From NCBI GenBank assembly GCA_950295325.1, contig OX485804.1, positions 58,704,429 through 58,768,428 on the forward strand: a stretch of 64,000 nt of DNA. Direction: 5' to 3'. A program made the translations under genes and the position numbers. The stretch comes from Polytrichum commune (taxonomy: Eukaryota; Streptophyta; Polytrichopsida; Polytrichales; Polytrichaceae). The notes under the pieces were generated by a model that did not search any database, had not been told where the DNA came from, and saw only the letters and a program-made list of their open reading frames with translations. Below are positions 57,881 to 64,000 of this stretch, one piece after another (position 1 is the stretch's first letter; every line of letters begins with the position of its first letter).

Positions 57881-60229
57881 TTGGGTGCTCAAAATGTGGA
57901 ATTTTTTATTTAGCATAAGGATATTGACTTTTATTTTTTGGGGCAACATCTAGGTTAAATGATGGGTACCATCTTTGAAAAAGAACCATGTTCGTGCATA
58001 AATTTTGATGTCAACCTTGACATGTTTAGGGGTTCAATCAGTTTGATCCAATGCGTATCATAATGATGGATCACTTATATCATGGTCCTTAAGGACCGCT
58101 CTTGAATGTTTGAAGTTTGAAGTTTGAAGTTTGAGCATTTGAAATATGTGAGCATGGCCAACATTTGAAGGATAAAGCACAATCTCGTGCCATGGGTGCA
58201 ATAGCAATAAAATACAATACGGACAACTGATTATTGTGATACGCAATCCAAAGATGTTGCAACACAACTATGATTTGGAAAACCATGTATGATATAATGT
58301 TTGAGATCAATATTCCATGTGTGAAATTTTAGGTATTCATGTTGGACGATGCCCATGTAAAAAGTGGAATGCAACATGAAATTCCTACAAATCTATTGTT
58401 TACATTGCAGTCACATAGGATCCTAAATAATAAAATTTTAAAGCGTTTGCCGACATCAACAATATCATCCAAAAACACATACAATTGTTGATGCAATTCC
58501 AACACAAATACCTTGCAAGGGAATCATATGTACACAATAATACAGTGGAGGATGTTGAGACATAATACCATGTTACTCTATGTTGGTGGTTGTATTCCAC
58601 TACAGCCATAAAGGAAAGTTTTTTGTAATCTTTCATACAATTGAGATTGTGGCCTTTCTATTATAGAAAATGAATTGGTCACATGTTGTTGGTAGGTTCT
58701 TAGGGAGGACAACTCATATGTGTTGTGGTAAACATATGTGCCAAGGGAATATTATATGCATGATCTTGATTTGAATGCACACAATTCTTATATATAACAC
58801 CACTTCCTCTCTTCTTCTTCTTTTTGTCAATTTCATTGATCCTAACGTTACTTAGATAATGTAGGAGATGTAAATTCATAGCACGCTCTAGCTGTTGCAA
58901 AATTTAATTTTTGACTAGACTATTGTTGTTCCATAACACATGTGCTAGCATCCACCAACCCAACACAACATACACAAAGTACATATACTACAATCTACTC
59001 CAGTAGTAGCTAAGGCTCCTATTGAGAAATTGGCTTATAATGTATATATCCACTAGGGGGGGGGGTGTTTCACTTACTTTGTACAAATGAATGGAATGCT
59101 ATGAATTTTTTTCAGGGAGGTAAGTATGCTCTTTGGACATCACAAATTAAATAACATGAGTGTATAAAATGGGATTTTGATGGCATTGATGTACATAATA
59201 ATGTGAGGAGGAGTTATTGTTTATTATAATTAGTTGTTGTCTACAAATAAAGTGGCTATTGAGAAGCTTATAGTAGAGGTAGATGTACAAATTACAATCC
59301 TAAACTTTTGCTAAAAATTGATAATATTTGTGCTCACATTATTACTTGAATGATTATTTGTTGGTAAATCTAGATTCTATTATTTTCCTAGCTTCAATGA
59401 CACATGTTGCACGGTCAAGTTCTCATGAGCTACATCATTGAATGAATTAGTCTTTAAACATTTCTCAAATTTTGAAAGCAATGTGAATTGGGCATGAGGT
59501 ATTTAATTTGTAAGCGAACCTTGGGATAAGATATTTAATCTAGAAGATGTTGGTTTCCAACTCCAAAAAACTTGGCACAATCCAAATGCACATACATCAA
59601 AGCATAAGAACAGATGAGAGGGTAGAACACTTACAACATATGCCATGGTGGGGAAGAGATGCCAATGGGTTATACTACAAACACATGTGTATCATGTATT
59701 CGTGTATCTATATGCAAGGTTGACTACATGATGGCAAATACCTTCATATATGCATAAGTAGCTTTGAACTACAACAAGGTCATGCGCATCATACCCGCAT
59801 TATATAGGGTTGTAACTATTGTCGAGCACCAATAGTCAATAATGTTTAATCAAGATGTGATGTTATGTGCATTGTTGATATATAAATTTTATGAACTTTC
59901 AACATATGTAGGTAATCATAGTTATTTCGAGTTCCAACTACTAACATTCAAGCTCTAGTAATATATTAATGCTTACTTATATATCTACAAATACCATGTT
60001 GATTACATGGTAATAGACCCCTTGACAAAATATAGAGTATGAATTCCAAAGTAATAGGGTTTATAATTTTAATGCCATTTTTGCATTTCATTTATAGCCA
60101 AGCTATTCAAATTCAATGGAATATATCCTACAAGTGGAAACTTATATTTCATGTTAATGCTCACTGCTCATTGCTTGTTGCTCACCGCTCACATGCTAGC
60201 TTCCCTCATTACCTCCAAAATGGGGAATG
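57881..60229. other. Long AT-rich stretch, decayed repeat DNA, no gene
   Basis: Only short frames. A run of 10 G is at 59056-59065. At 59980-60040 one frame reads YHVDYMVIDPLTK, reminiscent of the end of Ty1/copia RNase H (DPLTK), but the match is too short to call an element. Confidence 0.4.
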
Positions 60230-61200
60230 GCCCATACTATTCCTCTTGAGTTGGGAAGCCACCTTTCAAGCCGATCTATAGGTTGAGTCCTCTAGAGTTG
60301 TAGGAGGCCAAGATGCAAATCAATGAATAGTTGGAAAAAGGATGGATTGAGCCTAGTTTATCATCTTAGTGGTCTTCCATATTAATTGTCCAAAGAAAAA
60401 ATGTTGTGAATGGTGGTCGATTATCATGCATTCAATAACCAAACCATAAAAAATCAATAAGTGTTACCTCACATTGATGATTTGTTTGATCAATTAGCAG
60501 ACATTATTGTATTTTCATTTGTTAATTTGGTACAAGATTATCAAATATTTGTATATTTGAGGAAAATACACCTAACATGGCATTCAAAACCTTGCGTGGG
60601 CATTATCAATTTTAGGTCTTAAGCTTTGGACTTACTAATGCCCCAACTACCTTTCAAGAGTGATGAACCAAGTTTTTCATAAGCTCGTTTAGAAGTTTGT
60701 ATTGGTGTAATTTGATGATATCTTAATATTCTCAAAGAATGAGGAGAAACATGTACAACATTTAAAACAAGCACTCGAAGTTCTAAAGAATTAGTTTTAT
60801 GCCAAGATGGTTAAGAATCATTTTGGGATAGAGGAAGTGCACTACTTGGGCCATGTTGTCAGCAAATAGGGCATTAAGATGTATTCTAAGAAAATTAAAA
60901 TTGTCACAAGTCGTATAGACCTCTTAAAAATGAACAATTATGGTCTTTCTTGGCGTTTTGTAATTGCTTTTGCATATTCATCCATGTATATTCTATTTTG
61001 TTGGCATCTTTGACAACTTTTACATGAATCAATAATAAGTTCATTTGAGGTCATCAATGATGCTTCTCTAATAGGGCACGAGCAATCATACTTCGAGGAG
61101 GAAGACCTATTGCCCCTTGTTGTGAGGAAATTTCCCCTTGATGAGAGGAATTATATTGTTAGAAAACAAGAGTTAACAACAATGTTGCATGCCATGTGAA
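60230..61200 (+). pseudogene. Ty3/gypsy pol remnant (reverse transcriptase and RNase H)
   Basis: Translated pieces in shifting frames fit gypsy reverse transcriptase in the correct order: YRLSPLEL (about 60276), LEKGWIEPS (about 60333), TLRGHYQF (about 60591), FGLTNAPTTFQ (about 60626) and the catalytic box FDDILIFSK (60711-60737), followed by HVQHLKQALEVLKN. RNase H is represented by VVRKFPLDERNYIVRKQEL (about 61119). Many in-frame stops and shifts show it is long dead. Integrase and protease are not recognised. The polypurine tract and LTR at 61705-62069 probably belong to it. Confidence 0.75.
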
Positions 61201-61704
61201 CTTGATGCATCTTTGAGGTTGATGCATCTTATGAAGTAGAACACGTGCTTTCACATGAAGATAAATGGGTCTCATTCTCGCCCAAATTTTTTTCTATCTC
61301 ATTAAATGACTTGGATATGCACTTGAGCATAATTTCTCGGGAGCTGGACAACAACTTGAGTGTAGAAGTCCTTGAGGAATGTTGGGATGCAGTAGCCAAG
61401 TCCGAAGACATGCTTTACATGTCATGGTGTTAAGCATGACCATGAAGTTTCAATTGTGCATAAACATTTGAGGCGGAAGGTATTAAGTATGGTGTTAAGC
61501 GTAGGTGCTTTCATTCTCTTCCAAGCTTACACAAGATCTTGTAAAGGGGTGTTACAATTAATTAGTCTTTCTTTGCAAGTGGTATGAAGCATGGGTACAT
61601 ATATAGATCCCATGGCTTGGTTTAAAGTAAGTAGTAATCTTCACTATTGTTTTGATGCACTATAGTTTGGGGTTTGCAATACGTGAACACGGATGTTCAT
61701 TTCT

Positions 61705-62069
61705 AAGTGGGGAGGTGTGTAATGTGTATCTATATATTCAATCTAGCTACCTTTTCTATCTCTAATCCGACTATGTTCTACTATCTATAAAACTAGAGGA
61801 CTCCACCTTGGGAGATCTAATAGCTCTAAAAGGTAAGGAGTTACCCACTAGTTGGGACTATGGTGTTACACGATGTTCTCACCTTGTAAGTAATGACCAG
61901 TAGTTAAGAGCACTTAACTCGACCCAAAGGCATGGAGGGAGAGCCGGCTAACTATATGCTTAAGGAATAGTTGAGGGGAGCTTCAACTCTTAGTTCCTAC
62001 AAGTATATAAGGCTCAAGGTTGGGTGGATCGTGCCTCTTTTTTCCTCTCTATTTTCAATAGACGTTACA
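61705..62069 (+). mobile_element. Polypurine tract and 3' LTR of the gypsy remnant
   Basis: AAGTGGGGAGG (61705-61715) is a typical gypsy polypurine tract, followed at 61718 by TGTAATG, a normal LTR start. The putative LTR ends CGTTACA at 62069, whose TTACA mirrors TGTAA. TATATAA at 62004-62010 would be the LTR TATA box. The 3' end is uncertain because no second LTR is in the window for comparison. Confidence 0.5.
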
Positions 62070-62692
62070 CTCTTATCCATTCAACATAAAAATTGACCCC
62101 CCTATAGGTTTGTTGTCAATTCATCTCAAATGACCTCAAGTCAAATATTTTGGGGTCTTTTAAAGCTAATTCCAATGTCGGATCAACCAAAAATGTAACC
62201 TTCAAGCTTCATACTATTTCAAGGCTTTTATGTTGGATGAATGAGAGATATGCTTATATACAATAATTCCCTCTCTTCCATATTCCCTCCCAATTGTGTC
62301 AACAATTGAACCTACAATGGTGCCTACATTTTGAGCACATAATTCAATCTCATAGTGACACATGTCTTTTTGGTGTTTCTTCATATACCACTCAACATTA
62401 TATGTGCTCAATAGAGAAGAATGACCACATAATGCACAAATAGCGTAGTTGCTTTTCTAGCCCAGTAGACCATAGTTGGTTATGCCTATAGAAATATAGG
62501 AAGTCTTCTTCTTTTTTTAAATAAAAATAAAAATCTGAAACTTATGTTGGCTTCCCAGGCAAGGTTGTGATCTTTCGAGTTTTATTTCTTTATTTAGACT
62601 ATATTCCAAAGATTCCTCTCATGGTCCACCCTCAATATTTATCAACAATTCGGAGCAAGGAATTTATAACACTTATGTGGTGTTAACACTTA
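62070..62692. other. Intergenic, no gene recognised
   Basis: Contains a one-mismatch copy of the dispersed 19-nt word (62358-62376) with some further similarity to 29911-30000. No gene. Confidence 0.35.
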
Positions 62693-63393
62693 TCAGGGGT
62701 AGTATCGACAATTTGTAACACTTACACGAATAATACTTATGTGACTTTGGATTTTTTTTAAACAACGTTTTATACAAATAAAGGATGAAAACACGCAAGA
62801 CAAAAATGTCATCATACATCGAAGTGTAATGGAGAACGGATCTATAGTGGTTTCATGAGATTTGTGTGCAAACCAAGATCCTATTTCTTTTTGAAGTGTT
62901 TGAATGCCTTGGATGAAGGGTGCAACATCAATAGGTCTTTGTTCAATAAATTGTTTCAAGGTCACTAATGCACTTTCAACGTCCATGAATCCTACTATGT
63001 CTACCACCACTTCACTAATTTGCACATTGCCAACTTATTCAATGGGTTCATTGTTAGTTGCATATCTCCTCCACCATGCATGCCTATAATTTCCTCCTCA
63101 CTAGGTGTGTAGGGATTGTTTAGATCAAATTCTAGTTCGTAATCGATGAACTCATGTGCATTCGTAGTGGGCCCACTTTCACTCTCTTTAGATACCAATG
63201 CCAATTGTTCCAATAAGGTAGTAATCTCTTCCAACTCTTTCTTTTGTATTGCTTCACGAGCTTCTCTATCTCTCGTGATTGCCTCCTCTACTTCCATGTT
63301 GTCAAAAAACCTCGAAAGAATACACATATGTTTCCAACATTTCACAATTGTCGATGCAATAACTTTGAGCAATTCTTTTAACCTACTATACAT
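62693..63393 (-). pseudogene. Degenerate ORF with coiled-coil N-terminus, frameshifted
   Basis: From ATG 63393 a 130-codon frame runs through a charged helical segment (REAREAIQKKELEEITTLLE) and an acidic part (FIDYELEFDLNNPYTPSEEE) to a stop at 63001-63003. The neighbouring frame, overlapping the end (63025 to 62693), continues with FMDVESALVTLKQFIEQRPI and PFIQGIQTLQKEIGSWFAHK. The change of frame within about 25 bp suggests one indel in a formerly single protein. The family is not recognised; it is possibly a retroelement or host fragment. Confidence 0.35.
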
Positions 63394-63675
63394 TTAAAAG
63401 TGATGTCCTCCGGAGACCGAAGTTTTTCTTCTTCTTTTAAAAGTGATGTTGTGCATGATGTATCCATGTAACAATAATTTCATTCGGGTTATAAAATTTT
63501 GTAGCATTGCTTTCATCCAAATGAACTCTTATTGAGACAAATCCATTGAACATGGGAACATATTTGTCCTAAATCCTCTTAACTACTAACAATTAACGCT
63601 TACTAATGTACTTTTTGGAGGTTTTTTAGGAAGCCCAATTTTCCTTCACACATATGCGATTTTAGCACTTCTTAG
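63394..63675. other. Intergenic, no gene recognised
   Basis: CTTCTT-rich stretch at about 63425-63440. CCTCCGGAGACCGAAGTTTTT (63409 onward) weakly resembles the LINE 3' region near 15416 (CTCCAGAGACTGAAGTTTTT). Confidence 0.3.
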
Positions 63676-64000
63676 GGGCGGTTTACACTATGGACCATGA
63701 AGTCGTCCCACGGCCGTCTAAGTGATGTGATTGGACGTTGAAGTCGTCCCGGGACGACTTGGGTTTACACCAAGGAAAAAATGGCAGAGTGACCACGGAG
63801 GTTGAGGTCCACAAATTTTTTTTTTTAAGCCTACTCTATCCATTGCCATGGTCCAACGGGTTTTCCGTTGGGACAAGCAAAAGAGGTGGTCTAGGAAAAT
63901 TAGCAAGGGCCCATGTCAGAAAAATGCCGTTTTAATGATTTGTTTGGATTTTTTAATGATTTTTTTTCCAACTTAGTTAATGACTCCACTTTTTGGTGCA
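63676..64000. mobile_element. Possible start of a Harbinger-like element, cut by the window edge
   Basis: TTAGGGGCGGTTTACACTA at 63673-63691 resembles the tips of the H2 family (TTA or TAA, then GGGCCGGTTCACA). The word GGTTTACAC is repeated 82 bp downstream (63680 and 63762). A perfect 20-bp palindrome AAGTCGTCCCGGGACGACTT is at 63741-63760, with an extra AAGTCGTCCC at 63700. The right end lies beyond the window. Confidence 0.35.

Noticed and set aside
59980-60040. Ty1/copia RNase H end (DPLTK-like)
   Set aside because: About a dozen matching residues with no other copia domain nearby.

Overview
The window looks like nuclear DNA of a plant. Coding regions are split by GT-AG introns, one gene encodes a plant-type CYP71-clan cytochrome P450, another a HESO1-like RNA nucleotidyltransferase, and the rest is crowded with plant-style miniature transposons (pogo/Lemi1-like, PIF/Harbinger-like, CACTA-like, hAT-like, Mutator-like), a 5'-truncated LINE with an RNase H domain, and decayed Ty3/gypsy DNA. 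The gene style and the LINE type suggest a non-seed land plant (bryophyte, lycophyte or fern); this is an inference and I cannot name a species. No bacterial genes, CRISPR arrays, rRNA or tRNA genes were recognised.

Left part (1-15.5 kb). A RING-finger gene fragment is split inside an exon by a 1.8-kb solo LTR with a perfect 5-bp target duplication. It is followed by an acidic coiled-coil protein gene (+). Facing it is a three-exon gene (-) for an 886-residue DDE/D-type transposase-like protein, preceded by an open frame with a textbook PCNA-interaction (PIP) box. Next come a GC-rich retroelement-type ORF with a structured upstream region, and a 5'-truncated LINE.

Middle (15.5-30 kb). This is mostly repeat DNA: MITE-like elements, several with clear target duplications, a pogo-family element keeping the tail of its transposase, and one unusual gene with a ParB-like N-terminus and a tandemly repeated hydrophobic C-terminus (22.5-23.7 kb).

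Genes at 30-43 kb. A three-exon P450 (560 aa) lacks the usual I-helix threonine. A 14-coding-exon HESO1-like nucleotidyltransferase (935 aa) has splice phases that agree at every junction. These are the two best-supported host genes.

Right part (43-64 kb). There is no convincing intact gene. It holds four small transposon families, an 83-bp foldback present three times, a ~251-bp tandem array carrying two nested insertions, a ~155-bp tandem array, a gypsy pol remnant with polypurine tract and LTR, and a degenerate ORF. The edge holds the start of another transposon-like repeat. Exon models, repeat ends and target duplications were read by eye from the sequence; family names rest on motif recognition only.
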